From Metabacillus idriensis (GTDB taxonomy: Bacteria > Bacillota > Bacilli > Bacillales > Bacillaceae): a stretch of DNA of 64,000 nucleotides. The stretch lies in contig NZ_WKKF01000002.1 in assembly GCF_009674765.1 (NCBI RefSeq), forward strand, positions 124,001 to 188,000, read 5' to 3'. Of this stretch, positions 9,550-18,462 are shown in pieces; position 1 is the stretch's first letter, and each line of letters opens with the position of its first letter. The position numbers and the translations under genes were made by a program. Below the pieces are notes generated by a model. It was not told the DNA's origin. It ran no database searches and saw only the letters and a program-made list of their open reading frames with translations.

Positions 9550-9565
9550 TGTTTCACGTGGAACG
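9550..9565. promoter_or_regulatory. parS-like chromosome partition site
   Basis: The 16-mer, read on the minus strand, is CGTTCCACGTGAAACA. It matches the Spo0J/ParB consensus TGTTNCACGTGAAACA at all but one fixed position. It sits between a terminator and the next gene's promoter, about 760 bases downstream of nfrA. Confidence 0.7.
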
Positions 9566-9651
9566 TTTTGCTTGAGAAACGTTTACATTTGAAACACTTT
9601 TCTTCACTATTTGCTAAGATTATAATGAAACTATTATTTGGAGGGTTCTTT

Positions 9652-10128
9652 TTGCTTCTGAAGAAAGTGGTGGGGAAATTGAAAATAGATGAGATTGACA
9701 GGAAAATTATTAAATTGCTGATGGAAAATGGCCGCATGTCGTATGTGGATATTGGAAAAGAATTAGAACTTTCCCGAGTGGCAGTAAGGGAAAGAGTCAA
9801 TCAATTAATAAGTGAGGGTGTCATTGAAAGGTTTACTGTTGTCGTAAATTCAGAGAAAGTTGGCAGAGCTGTATCTGCATTTTTTGAAGTGGATTGTGAG
9901 CCTGCCTTTTTAGTAGAGGTGGCTGAAACGCTCGCAGACAATCCTAAGGTGGCCAGCTGCTATCAAATGACAGGGCCGAGCACTCTCCATATGCACGTGC
10001 TTGTTGAAGACTTTACGGCTCTTGAAAAATTCATCAACCACGAGCTTTATGCTCTGGAAGGAATCACGAGAGTTGAGAGCCACATCCTGCTCAGAAGATT
10101 TAAGAGCAGAAATGGACTGAAATTATAA
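9652..10128 (+). CDS. ywrC: Lrp/AsnC-family transcriptional regulator
   Basis: 158 residues from a TTG start; GGAGG lies 7 bases upstream and the length equals B. subtilis YwrC. N-terminal winged helix (IDEIDRKIIKLLMENGRMSYVDIGKEL) is followed by the RAM/AsnC ligand-binding domain (residues about 75-150). Earlier in-frame ATG/TTG codons lack a ribosome binding site. A TATAAT at 9621-9626 gives a plausible -10 but the -35 is weak. In B. subtilis ywrC also neighbours ywrD, ywrB and ywrA. The target is probably this locus, by inference. Confidence 0.85.
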   Translation: MLLKKVVGKLKIDEIDRKIIKLLMENGRMSYVDIGKELELSRVAVRERVNQLISEGVIERFTVVVNSEKVGRAVSAFFEVDCEPAFLVEVAETLADNPKVASCYQMTGPSTLHMHVLVEDFTALEKFINHELYALEGITRVESHILLRRFKSRNGLKL

Positions 10129-10157
10129 AATAGACAGCTTTTTGCACCTTAAATAGA

Positions 10158-10185
10158 TTGAATATTTTACGTATTCAGATATAAT
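10158..10185 (+). promoter_or_regulatory. Sigma-A promoter of ywrD
   Basis: TTGAAT (10158-10163), 16-base spacer, TATAAT (10180-10185). It gives a leader of about 105 bases before the ATG. Confidence 0.65.
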
Positions 10186-10296
10186 CTGAGATAGAGAATA
10201 AATTTTACAAAAGGTAACCTTGGAAAGTCAGATGCTTAACAAATGTTTGATTCTTACTTAATTTTTAAACAATATGATTATAAGGAGATCCGAAAT

Positions 10297-11907
10297 ATGA
10301 ACTTCGATTATTTAAATCATCCATACCCCTCAGAGCGGCAGACTGTATTTGCAAAAAATGGAATGGTCGCCACTTCTCAGCCTCTGGCTGCTCAGGCTGG
10401 CTTGGATATCCTGAAAAAAGGCGGAAATGCGATCGATGCGGCGATAGCAGCAGCTGCCGCCTTAACGGTTCTTGAACCAACCTCTAATGGCATTGGAGGA
10501 GACGCATTTGCACTGGTTTGGACAAACGGAAATCTGTATGGCCTAAATGCAAGCGGTCCTGCTCCATCGGGGCTCTCCATTGAAGCTGTTAAGGCAAAAG
10601 GATACGCAAAAATGCCTGTACATGGAGTAACTCCTATAACGGTTCCAGGTGCTCCAGCTGCTTGGGTACAGCTATCAAAGCGCTTTGGACGTCTGCCTCT
10701 TCAAGATGTGCTTGCTCCTGCAATCGCATATGCTGAAGAAGGATATCCTTTAACTCCAATTCTGGGAAAATATTGGGCTCTAGCTTATGAAAAATTTAAA
10801 ACGTCTCTAACAGGTCCTGAGTTCGAAGCTTGGTTTGCTGCTTTTGCACCAAACAATCGGGCCCCTAAAATCGGTGAAATCTGGCGTTCAGCAGATCATG
10901 CAGCTACTTTAAGAGAGATAGCTGAAACGAATGGAGAAAGCTTCTACCGCGGACGATTAGCAGAGAAAATCAGTTCCTTTGTGGAAAAGCACGGAGGTTT
11001 TCTATCAAAAGAAGATCTTGCTTATTATGATGCAGAATGGGTTGATCCAATTTCGGTGCATTACAAAGGGTATGATGTATGGGAGATCCCGCCTAATGGC
11101 CAGGGGATTGTCGCTTTGCTGGGGCTCAATATATTAAAGGGCTATACAATAACTGAAAAGGACAGTGCAGATACATACCATAAGCAAATTGAAGCGATGA
11201 AGCTTGCTTTTACAGACGGGAAAGCATATGTAACAGATCCAAAAGAGATGAAGATTACTGCGGAAGAGCTTTTGTCAGAACAATATGGAGAGATGAGAAG
11301 AGCTGAAATAACGGATAAGGCGATTTTACCTGAAGCCTATGAGCCTGCAAAGGGCGGCACTGTGTATTTGGCCGCTGCAGACGGGGAAGGCAATATGGTT
11401 TCGTTCATCCAGAGCAATTACATGGGATTTGGTTCTGGTGTTGTCATTCCGGGAACAGGAATCTCCATGCAAAACCGGGGACATGATTTTTCTCTTGATG
11501 AAACACATCCGAATGCATTAAAGCCGGGAAAGAAAACCTATCATACTATTATTCCAGGTTTTTTGACAAAGGATAATCAAGCTGTTGGTCCCTTTGGCGT
11601 GATGGGCGGATATATGCAGCCCCAGGGACATCTTCAGGTAGTCATGAACACGATTGATTTTCATCTGCATCCGCAGGCAGCTCTTGATGCACCGCGCTGG
11701 CAGTGGATTGAGGGGAAAAAGGTGCTTGTTGAGCCTCATTTTCCTTCGCATCTTGCACAGGCTTTAGTCCGGAAAGGGCATGAAATCCAAAAGACAGTGG
11801 ATACAGGCCAATTTGGACGCGGACAGATTATATGGAGGGATCCTGATACTGGTGTGCTTACTGGAGGTACAGAGCCAAGAGCGGATGGATCGATTGCGTC
11901 GTGGTAA
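10297..11907 (+). CDS. ywrD: Gamma-glutamyltransferase-family enzyme
   Basis: 536 residues. N-terminal nucleophile hydrolase family; it resembles B. subtilis YwrD, a second GGT-like protein. N-terminal block with GGNAIDAAIAAAAALTVLEP and NGIGGD. The proenzyme cleavage motif KGGT is near residues 352-355, with Thr355 as the expected nucleophile after autoprocessing; GSGVVIPGTGI and MGGYMQPQGH follow. The ATG at 10297 follows AAGGAG, so the longer upstream frame from 10243 is not used. No export signal is obvious, suggesting a cytoplasmic enzyme that acts on gamma-glutamyl compounds. Co-localised with the Lrp regulator and two transporter halves. Confidence 0.9.
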   Translation: MNFDYLNHPYPSERQTVFAKNGMVATSQPLAAQAGLDILKKGGNAIDAAIAAAAALTVLEPTSNGIGGDAFALVWTNGNLYGLNASGPAPSGLSIEAVKAKGYAKMPVHGVTPITVPGAPAAWVQLSKRFGRLPLQDVLAPAIAYAEEGYPLTPILGKYWALAYEKFKTSLTGPEFEAWFAAFAPNNRAPKIGEIWRSADHAATLREIAETNGESFYRGRLAEKISSFVEKHGGFLSKEDLAYYDAEWVDPISVHYKGYDVWEIPPNGQGIVALLGLNILKGYTITEKDSADTYHKQIEAMKLAFTDGKAYVTDPKEMKITAEELLSEQYGEMRRAEITDKAILPEAYEPAKGGTVYLAAADGEGNMVSFIQSNYMGFGSGVVIPGTGISMQNRGHDFSLDETHPNALKPGKKTYHTIIPGFLTKDNQAVGPFGVMGGYMQPQGHLQVVMNTIDFHLHPQAALDAPRWQWIEGKKVLVEPHFPSHLAQALVRKGHEIQKTVDTGQFGRGQIIWRDPDTGVLTGGTEPRADGSIASW

Positions 11908-11932
11908 GGGAAGAAATTGAGGTGACTTTTTT

Positions 11933-12499
11933 ATGAAACAGTGGAATATTTTTATTGCATTTTTCAGGTCAGGTATGCTTGGATTTGGGGGTGGACCTTC
12001 GACCATTCCGCTTGTGCATAGAGAAGTAGTTGAGAGATTTAAATGGATGAATGATGATGAATTTTCAGATGTACTGGCGCTCGGGAATACACTTCCGGGG
12101 CCAATTGCAACGAAGATGGCAGGATATATCGGATATCGGATAGGAGGCTATGCAGGCATGCTGAATGCTGTCATCGCAACAGCACTTCCAACCGTATTCT
12201 TGATGATTTTGCTGCTGACAACCTTAAATGCTTATAAAGATGAAGCATGGGTCAGAGGAATGTCTCAAGCAGTTCTGCCGGTCGTGGCTGTCATGCTGCT
12301 TACTCTTACAAGGGATTTTGCGAAGAAATCATCGCAGTCCTTTGGCTTGCTAAAAACGATTATTCTTATGGGAGCATCCCTTTTCTTAATGGAGGCTCTC
12401 CACGTTCATCCGGGTATTCTAATTGGTATTCTGCTGCTTTGGGCTATTTTTTATAAAGGGAAAAGCGGCGGGAAGAAAGAGAAGGGGATGGATTCATGA
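11933..12499 (+). CDS. ywrB: Chromate-transporter family half protein, first of pair
   Basis: 188 residues, one CHR domain with five or six helices; conserved RSGMLGFGGGPSTIPL and ALGNTLPGPIATKMAGYIGYR signatures. In Bacillus, CHR halves are made as pairs that probably form a heterodimer; the substrate could be chromate/sulfate but is unproven here. The stop overlaps the next start (ATGA), implying coupled translation. Placement after ywrD is as in B. subtilis. Confidence 0.85.
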   Translation: MKQWNIFIAFFRSGMLGFGGGPSTIPLVHREVVERFKWMNDDEFSDVLALGNTLPGPIATKMAGYIGYRIGGYAGMLNAVIATALPTVFLMILLLTTLNAYKDEAWVRGMSQAVLPVVAVMLLTLTRDFAKKSSQSFGLLKTIILMGASLFLMEALHVHPGILIGILLLWAIFYKGKSGGKKEKGMDS

Positions 12500-13026
12500 T
12501 TTACTGGCACATTTTTTTGGCCTTCTTCCTGCCTGGCATCCTCGGGTATGGGGGAGGTCCAGCTTCCATTCCCCTTATTGAAAAAGAAGTAGTCGACCGC
12601 TATGAATGGCAGACCGTCGGTGAATTCAGTGAGACACTGGCACTTGGAAACGCACTCCCTGGCCCGATTGCAACAAAAATGGCCGGCTTTATCGGCTATC
12701 AGGAGGGCGGCTTGCTCGGAGCAGCGGTTGGGCTGTTTGCCACTATTGCTCCCTCACTGATTTTAATGCTGATTCTTTTAAAGGTTCTAATGAAGTATAA
12801 GGAATCGCCTCAGGTAAAAAGGTTATCCACAGTGGTAAGGCCTGTCATCGCGGTTATGCTTGGAGTCATGACCTATCAATTCCTGGATAATGCCGTTCTT
12901 GGTTTTGGAATATGGCATACTCTGCTGTTGTTTATCCTTAGCTTCGTCCTGCTTGAAAAAATGAATGTTCATCCTGCCTTTGTCATAGCAGGAGCGCTTG
13001 TTTATGGAGGAGTTTTTCTTTCATAG
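12496..13026 (+). CDS. ywrA: Chromate-transporter family half protein, second of pair
   Basis: 176 residues with the same CHR signatures as its partner (LPGILGYGGGPASIPL, ALGNALPGPIATKMAGF). Overlaps the preceding gene by four bases. The two halves are clearly paralogous, so the pair arose by duplication. A terminator follows. Confidence 0.85.
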   Translation: MIYWHIFLAFFLPGILGYGGGPASIPLIEKEVVDRYEWQTVGEFSETLALGNALPGPIATKMAGFIGYQEGGLLGAAVGLFATIAPSLILMLILLKVLMKYKESPQVKRLSTVVRPVIAVMLGVMTYQFLDNAVLGFGIWHTLLLFILSFVLLEKMNVHPAFVIAGALVYGGVFLS

Positions 13027-13037
13027 TCTGGTTCAAT

Positions 13038-13066
13038 CCCTCTTCAAAAATGGAAGGGGGGTTTTT
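13038..13066 (+). terminator. Terminator of the ywr genes
   Basis: Stem CCCTCTTC / GAAGGGGG (one G-U pair), then a run of T. Confidence 0.75.
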
Positions 13067-13111
13067 TATGAGATAAGGATAAAATTTAAGATAATCACAA
13101 TAGTTTTAGAC

Positions 13112-13225
13112 TTATCAACAGGGCTGTGAATAATTGTATATCCTCTGTATATATAGTGGCGAACAATTGTACCCACACAAAATGTGGATAGAAATTGTGG
13201 ATATGTTGATAACTTCTGTTGATAA
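13112..13225. promoter_or_regulatory. Cluster of six DnaA-box-like 9-mers
   Basis: Six sequences each one base from TTATCCACA (either strand): 13112-13120, 13125-13133, 13183-13191, 13196-13204, 13204-13212 and 13217-13225. All lie within 114 bp of non-coding AT-rich DNA upstream of sacT. B. subtilis has a DnaA-box cluster in the ywcI-sacT region, as I recall from genome-wide DnaA binding work. Confidence 0.7.
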
Positions 13226-13279
13226 CTGTTGTCGAATGGTGGAATAACATGTGAATATCTAATAATTTAACAAAAAATT

Positions 13280-13293
13280 TAAAAACGTTTACA
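13280..13293 (-). promoter_or_regulatory. cre-like site (CcpA) upstream of sacT
   Basis: Minus strand reads TGTAAACGTTTTTA, one mismatch from TGWAANCGNTNWCA. It sits about 60 bases before the sacT -10, consistent with catabolite control of sucrose use. Confidence 0.5.
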
Positions 13294-13348
13294 TAGATTT
13301 ACAAAATACACAGGTATTTGAGCTTTTTCGGCATTTTTGGCATGATGG

Positions 13349-13357
13349 TGTTACAAT
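13349..13357 (+). promoter_or_regulatory. Extended -10 promoter of sacT
   Basis: TG-T-TACAAT with no good -35; predicted start about 20 bases before the TTG start codon. Confidence 0.45.
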
Positions 13358-13382
13358 CATGCACACAGGAAGGAATGGACCT

Positions 13383-14204
13383 TTGAGAATTTATAAAATC
13401 CTAAACAATAATGCTGCAGTTGTTCTTGATGATCAGCAGGAGAAAATTGTAATGGGTCCGGGAATTGCTTTTCAAAAAAGCAAAAATGATATTATACCGG
13501 CCGGTAAAATTGAAAAAATATTTGTAATGAAAGAAGAAAGCGAAAAATTTCAGCAGCTGCTGCAAATGGTCCCTGAGGATCACGTCGAGCTTGCCGAGGA
13601 AATCATCAGCTATGCGGAAGGCCGTTTGATGTCGCCGCTAAGCAATCACATTCACATAGCTTTGACAGATCACCTGTCGTTTGCTATTGAAAGAATTCAG
13701 CAAGGCTATCAAATTCAAAATAAATTGCTGAATGAAATTAAAGTGCTCTACAAAAAAGAATTTGAGATAGGACGATGGGCAATCCAAAAAGTGCAGGAAA
13801 AGCTTGGCGTTACTCTTCCGGATGATGAAGCGGGACACATTGCCCTCCATATTCATACTGCGAAATTAGATTCTGCTGATATGACGGTTACCTTAAAGCA
13901 TACGGCCATTATTCAAGAATCAATCAGCATAATAGAAGAGCACTTTGGACTGAAGCTAAGTGAAGATTCCATTTCCTATCAGCGTCTGCTGACTCACCTT
14001 AGATTTGCCTTAAATCGGCTGGAGCAGGCCGAGGATTTTCATGTCATGGATACAGACATGCTGAGCCTGATTCAAGAAAAATACAGGTTTTCCTATCAAT
14101 GTTCAAAAAAGATTGCCGATTATTTAAGCGAGGAGTACAATCTGCATTTTCCAGAATCAGAGATTGGCTACATTTCACTTCATATTCAGAGATTAAGCGA
14201 GTAA
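13383..14204 (+). CDS. sacT: Sucrose operon transcription antiterminator (BglG/SacT family)
   Basis: 273 residues from TTG 13383, whose product starts [14 protein letters not shown] as in SacT/SacY/LicT. The first 55 residues form the CAT RNA-binding domain. Two PTS regulation domains follow (about 65-165 and 170-273), with their conserved histidines in ...[36 protein letters not shown] and [10 protein letters not shown]. In the dephosphorylated/phosphorylated state set by the sucrose PTS, it binds the RAT element and stops early termination of sacP. The RAT/terminator lies directly downstream. The earlier ATG at 13359 is not expected to be used. Confidence 0.92.
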   Translation: MRIYKILNNNAAVVLDDQQEKIVMGPGIAFQKSKNDIIPAGKIEKIFVMKEESEKFQQLLQMVPEDHVELAEEIISYAEGRLMSPLSNHIHIALTDHLSFAIERIQQGYQIQNKLLNEIKVLYKKEFEIGRWAIQKVQEKLGVTLPDDEAGHIALHIHTAKLDSADMTVTLKHTAIIQESISIIEEHFGLKLSEDSISYQRLLTHLRFALNRLEQAEDFHVMDTDMLSLIQEKYRFSYQCSKKIADYLSEEYNLHFPESEIGYISLHIQRLSE

Positions 14205-14211
14205 AAAAATC

Positions 14212-14240
14212 TTGACGCACACGCTTTCATCTCATACAAT
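14212..14240 (+). promoter_or_regulatory. Sigma-A promoter of sacP
   Basis: TTGACG (14212-14217), 17 bases, TACAAT (14235-14240). A 9-bp inverted repeat CGCTTTCAT/ATGAAAGCG (14222-14230, 14239-14247) overlaps the -10 and could be an operator; its right arm resembles half a cre site. Confidence 0.75.
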
Positions 14241-14267
14241 GAAAGCGGATTAAAAAACTTGATATCC

Positions 14268-14366
14268 GGGATTGTGACTGGTTATGCAGGCAAGACCTAA
14301 AATTTGTAAAGAGATCAATGGAGAAACTCTGTCTATGATATCTTTATAAGTTTTAGGTCTTTTTTC
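14268..14366 (+). promoter_or_regulatory. RAT antiterminator element and overlapping terminator in the sacP leader
   Basis: The RAT motif GGATTGT.ACTG...GCAGGCAA.ACC (14269-14297) overlaps the left arm of the terminator: AAGACCTAAAA (14292-14301) pairs with TTTTAGGTCTT (14351-14361), extended by AAAGAGATCA/TGATATCTTT, and is followed by T residues. Binding of SacT to the RAT hairpin would exclude the terminator, as in B. subtilis sacPA. Confidence 0.88.
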
Positions 14367-14387
14367 TATTCTAAAGGAGGATTAACA

Positions 14388-15767
14388 ATGAATTATAAAG
14401 ACACTGCGGAAAAAATTGTACCGCTGCTCGGCGGAAAAGAAAATATCATCAGTGCCACCCACTGTGCTACAAGGCTCCGTTTGGTTTTGCAGGATGAAAG
14501 CAAAGCCGATAAAGCGGAAATAGAAGAGGTTGAAGGAGTTAAAGGCGCATTCGCAAGTTCTGGGCAATTTCAAATTATTTTTGGTACAGGGAATGTGAAT
14601 AAAGTCTATGAACAGCTGCAGCCAATGCTCGGAAGGATGGATACAGATCATGTATCGCATGCTGAAGCTGTGAAGCAAAAAATGAATCCATTTGCCCGAT
14701 TTGCAAAAACACTGTCGAATATTTTCGTTCCGATCATTCCGGCAATCGTAGCAAGCGGTTTATTAATGGGTCTGCTTGGAATGATGAAAGCATTTGAGTG
14801 GGTCAGTACAGACAGTCCATTCATTGTTTTGCTTGATATGTTCTCAAGCGCAGCATTTATCATTCTGCCGATTCTAATTGGTGTCAGCGCATCCCGCGAG
14901 TTTGGAGCAAACCCCTATTTAGGAGCTGTTATCGGGGGGATTCTTACACACCCTGCCCTGCTGAATCCGTGGGGACTGGCGGAAGCGAAGCCCGAATATT
15001 TGAACTTTGCGGGAATGGATATCGCAATGCTTGGCTATCAGGGAACCGTTATTCCAATTCTTCTTGCTGTATATGTGATGAGCAAAATTGAGAAAGGGCT
15101 TCGCAAGATTGTACCTAACTCGATTGATTTGCTTGTCACACCATTTTTGACAATTATCTCCACAGGTTTTATCGCTTTAATCGCTATTGGCCCAATTGGC
15201 CGCGGATTAGGAACTCTGATTACAACTACGTTAACTTACGTATATGATACAGCTGGTTTTATGGCTGGGCTTATCTTTGGAGGAACCTATTCTTTAATCG
15301 TACTGACAGGGGTTCATCACAGCTTCCATGCCATTGAAGCAGGGCTTCTTGCAGATCTTGGGAAGAACTATCTCCTTCCGATCTGGTCAATGGCAAATGT
15401 TGCTCAGGGCGGAGCGGGACTCGCCGTTTTCTTCATGACAAAGCGCGCGAAAACAAAAGAAATTGCATTGCCTGGAGCATTCTCAGCCTTCTTGGGAATT
15501 ACCGAGCCCGTTATTTTCGGAGTCAACTTACGCTACAGAAATCCATTTATTGGCGGTATGATTGGAGGCGCACTTGGCGGCGCATATGTCGTCTTTACGA
15601 ATGTAGCCGCAAATGCCTATGGATTAACGGGCATTCCGATGATTGCCATTGTTGCTCCATTCGGAACATCGGCGATCATTAATTATCTGATCGGATTCGT
15701 CATTGCCGTAGCGGGTGCCTTCATTGCAACGCTGCTTCTTGGATTAAAAGAAGAAGAGACAAAGTAG
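14388..15767 (+). CDS. sacP: Sucrose-specific PTS enzyme IIBC
   Basis: 459 residues. The N-terminal EIIB domain carries the phospho-cysteine in SATHCATRLRL (Cys26). The EIIC membrane domain (residues about 105-455) includes GGxLTHPALLNPWG-like and GVHHSFHAIEAGL substrate-pocket segments and GITEPVIFGVNLRYRNPF. It imports sucrose as sucrose-6-phosphate; no EIIA domain is present, so a general EIIA-Glc must supply phosphate. Expression is controlled by the RAT leader. It is followed by fructokinase and sucrose-6-phosphate hydrolase. Confidence 0.94.
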   Translation: MNYKDTAEKIVPLLGGKENIISATHCATRLRLVLQDESKADKAEIEEVEGVKGAFASSGQFQIIFGTGNVNKVYEQLQPMLGRMDTDHVSHAEAVKQKMNPFARFAKTLSNIFVPIIPAIVASGLLMGLLGMMKAFEWVSTDSPFIVLLDMFSSAAFIILPILIGVSASREFGANPYLGAVIGGILTHPALLNPWGLAEAKPEYLNFAGMDIAMLGYQGTVIPILLAVYVMSKIEKGLRKIVPNSIDLLVTPFLTIISTGFIALIAIGPIGRGLGTLITTTLTYVYDTAGFMAGLIFGGTYSLIVLTGVHHSFHAIEAGLLADLGKNYLLPIWSMANVAQGGAGLAVFFMTKRAKTKEIALPGAFSAFLGITEPVIFGVNLRYRNPFIGGMIGGALGGAYVVFTNVAANAYGLTGIPMIAIVAPFGTSAIINYLIGFVIAVAGAFIATLLLGLKEEETK

Positions 15768-15806
15768 GACTTGCTATTTAAAGGAAGAATTAAGTAAGCT
15801 ATAACT

Positions 15807-15836
15807 AAAAATCAGGCAGTTGGATGCCTGATTTTT
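15807..15836 (+). terminator. Hairpin terminator between sacP and the fructokinase gene
   Basis: Stem AAAATCAGGCA / TGCCTGATTTTT with T run. It may lower expression of the downstream genes relative to sacP. Confidence 0.7.
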
Positions 15837-15863
15837 CTTTCACTCGAGAGGAGAGCTGCATCC

Positions 15864-16814
15864 ATGAAAAAAGAGATTATCAGTTTGGGAGAGGCATTAA
15901 TCGATTTTATACCAGTAGATTCGGATAATATGATCTATCAAAAAAGCCCAGGAGGAGCGCCTGCAAACGTTGCAGTTGGTTTAGCGAGACTTGGAGCTGA
16001 TTCAGCTTTTCTTGGAAAAGTGGGAAATGACGTACTCGGGACTTTTTTAAAAGATACTTTAGCCTCTTACGGGGTTCATACAAATCATATGATGCTTTCA
16101 GATGAAGCGAAAACAGGTGCTGTATTTATTACATTGGCTGAAAATGGAGAGCGTTCGTTTGATTTTTATATCAATCCAAGTGCAGACCGGTTTTTGAAAA
16201 GGGAAGAACTGAACGAATCGCTGTTTGAAGACAGTAAAATCCTTCACTACGGTTCGATTTCTATGATCAGCGAGCCTTCTAGAAGTGCGACGATCAGAGC
16301 TGTTGAGCTTGCCAGAAAGAACAGAATGATTGTTTCATATGATCCCAATTTAAGATTGAGCTTATGGGAAAACGAAGAAGCTGCACGTGAAACCATCCTT
16401 TCTATGTTTGAATCGGCCGATTTAATCAAGATTTCAGAAGAGGAACTTGAATTTTTGACGGGAGAAGCAACGATTGAAAAAGGGGTAGAAAAGCTCTCCG
16501 ATTATAACATTCCATTGCTGCTTGTAACACTCGGGAGCGAAGGAAGCTATGCATTTACACAGAATGTGACTGCAAGAATTCATGCAATGCAGGTAAATGC
16601 AGTTGACACAACCGGTGCTGGAGATGCTTTCGTATCAGGTGTTTTATATAAATTAAATGAGTATGAGGGAAATCTAGCCTCTTTAACGGAGAAGGAATTA
16701 CAGGACATCGGCCGGTTTGCAAGTGTTTCAGGCGGACTTGCTGCATCGGTTAAAGGAGCCATGACAGCATTGCCTACACTGAAAGAGGTTCAAGGCATTC
16801 TGCAAAATTCGTAA
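15864..16814 (+). CDS. scrK: Fructokinase (PfkB-family sugar kinase)
   Basis: 316 residues. PfkB/ribokinase fold with the N-terminal signature PGGAPANVAVGLARLG and the catalytic/ATP motif DTTGAGDAFVSG (Asp base). It phosphorylates the fructose released by sucrose-6-phosphate hydrolysis to fructose-6-phosphate. In B. subtilis sacPA lacks a kinase gene at this position, so this locus is more self-contained. GAGGAGAG precedes the ATG; sacA starts 13 bases after its stop. Confidence 0.88.
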   Translation: MKKEIISLGEALIDFIPVDSDNMIYQKSPGGAPANVAVGLARLGADSAFLGKVGNDVLGTFLKDTLASYGVHTNHMMLSDEAKTGAVFITLAENGERSFDFYINPSADRFLKREELNESLFEDSKILHYGSISMISEPSRSATIRAVELARKNRMIVSYDPNLRLSLWENEEAARETILSMFESADLIKISEEELEFLTGEATIEKGVEKLSDYNIPLLLVTLGSEGSYAFTQNVTARIHAMQVNAVDTTGAGDAFVSGVLYKLNEYEGNLASLTEKELQDIGRFASVSGGLAASVKGAMTALPTLKEVQGILQNS

Positions 16815-16827
16815 AGGAGAGTTGGAC

Positions 16828-18267
16828 GTGAAAAACCGTGATTCAGAGTTAAAAGAAGCTGCTTATCAAGAGGTTGAGGCAAGCCGGGAAACGGTTGAGA
16901 GCGACCCTTATCGGCTGAAGCATCATATTATGCCTCCTGTCGGACTTCTTAACGATCCGAACGGCTTTATTCAGTGGAAGGGGATTTACCATCTCTTCTA
17001 TCAATGGATGCCGTTTAAAACAGGACATGGAGCAAAGTTCTGGGGGCATTATAGTTCAAGAGACCTCGTGAATTGGAAACATGAACCGATTGCTCTGGCT
17101 CCAAGTGAGTGGTATGAAAAGGATGGGTGCTACTCAGGCAGTGCTATTGCAGCTTTTGATAAACTTCATCTGTTCTACACCGGAAATGTGAAGGATGAGA
17201 ATGGTGATAGGGAGACCTATCAGTGTCTTGCCGTCTCAGAGGACGGAATCCATTTTGATAAAAAAGGCGTTGTAGCTGAGCTTCCAGACGGATATACGAC
17301 CCATTTTCGTGATCCAAAGGTGTGGGAGCATGAAGGCAAATGGTATATGGTTGTTGGAGCTCAAACAAAAGAGCTGGTCGGCCGTGCGGCGCTGTTCTCC
17401 TCTTTGGATCTTTATAATTGGGAGTACCTGGGCGATACTGCCGGTTCAAAAACCGGTATGCTTGATGAGTTCGGATATATGTGGGAATGCCCTGACTTGT
17501 TTCATCTTAACGGGAAAGATGTACTGATTGTTTCTCCTCAAGGTTTGGAGCCGGACGGAATTCTTTATCAGAACGTTTATCAATCAGGCTACTTTGTTGG
17601 GGAGCTTGATTACAAGACGGCAAAATTTAATCATGGTAAGTTCACTGAGCTTGACAGAGGCTTTGATTTTTATGCTCCGCAAACGACGGTTGATGAAAAG
17701 GGCAGACGCATATTAATTGCCTGGATGAGTGTGCCAGATCAAGATGAGGACAAGCATCCGACCATAGCAAACAAGTGGATTCACACTATGACATTTCCGA
17801 GGAAATTGTCGATAAAAGGTGAAAAATTGGTGCAGGAGCCTGTCGAAGAATTAAAAGCTCTCAGAAAAAATGAACAGGTGCATGAACATATTAAGGTGGT
17901 AAATGAAGAAGTTCATATGTACGAAGCAGAAGGTTCTGTTTATGAACTCCTTCTTGAACATATAAAAGCAGGAGACTCTTTTAAAATCTCTATTAAAAAG
18001 AATGCTGAATTGCATTATTCACGCAGGGACAGGCTGTTTACATTAACTAGAATCAGTTATGCTGACGGGCTGCGTGAATCAAGAAAATGCCATTTGGCAG
18101 AGCTGACCAAGCTTCAAGTATTTGTAGATACATCATCGATTGAAATTTTTATAAATGATGGTGAAGAAGTGTTTACGGCGAGAGTATTCCCGGATGCTGA
18201 AGACCGAAGCATTGTCTTTTCTTCAGAAAGAGAAACGGTATTTGATTTGAAGAAATGGGATCTGTAA
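16828..18267 (+). CDS. sacA: Sucrose-6-phosphate hydrolase (GH32)
   Basis: 479 residues, the same length as B. subtilis SacA. Glycoside hydrolase family 32: nucleophile motif LLNDPNGF, the FRDPKV segment with transition-state Asp, and WECPDLF with the acid/base Glu, all in the five-blade propeller (residues about 30-330). A C-terminal beta-sandwich follows. Splits sucrose-6-phosphate to glucose-6-phosphate and fructose. GTG at 16828 is chosen because AAAGGAGA is 7 bases upstream; TTG at 16822 is too close. No signal peptide, fitting a cytoplasmic enzyme fed by SacP. Confidence 0.94.
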   Translation: MKNRDSELKEAAYQEVEASRETVESDPYRLKHHIMPPVGLLNDPNGFIQWKGIYHLFYQWMPFKTGHGAKFWGHYSSRDLVNWKHEPIALAPSEWYEKDGCYSGSAIAAFDKLHLFYTGNVKDENGDRETYQCLAVSEDGIHFDKKGVVAELPDGYTTHFRDPKVWEHEGKWYMVVGAQTKELVGRAALFSSLDLYNWEYLGDTAGSKTGMLDEFGYMWECPDLFHLNGKDVLIVSPQGLEPDGILYQNVYQSGYFVGELDYKTAKFNHGKFTELDRGFDFYAPQTTVDEKGRRILIAWMSVPDQDEDKHPTIANKWIHTMTFPRKLSIKGEKLVQEPVEELKALRKNEQVHEHIKVVNEEVHMYEAEGSVYELLLEHIKAGDSFKISIKKNAELHYSRRDRLFTLTRISYADGLRESRKCHLAELTKLQVFVDTSSIEIFINDGEEVFTARVFPDAEDRSIVFSSERETVFDLKKWDL

Positions 18268-18276
18268 TAGAATGGA

Positions 18277-18305
18277 TGGCTGCCTATTTAATGGCGGCTT
18301 TTTTT
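18277..18305 (+). terminator. Terminator of the sucrose operon
   Basis: Stem GGCTGCC / GGCGGCT (two G-U pairs) followed by seven T, 10 bases after the sacA stop. Confidence 0.75.
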
Positions 18306-18414
18306 ACTTAGAAATATATGAAATAGTCGAATTGAGTATAATAGCTGTGGATGAGCTGAAAAAGTGCATCATCTGGGAAGGCTTAAAGTCAGGTCCAACA
18401 GGCAGATCCAGAAA

Positions 18415-18446
18415 AAATGAAAAAGCCGGTCATCAAGGACCGGCTC
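18415..18446 (-). terminator. Terminator of pdxK
   Basis: Stem AGCCGGTC / GACCGGCT; on the minus strand it is followed by TTTTTCATTTTTTC. It lies about 140 bases beyond the pdxK stop with a repeat between. Confidence 0.7.
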
Positions 18447-18462
18447 AGATAAGAAGTATAAA

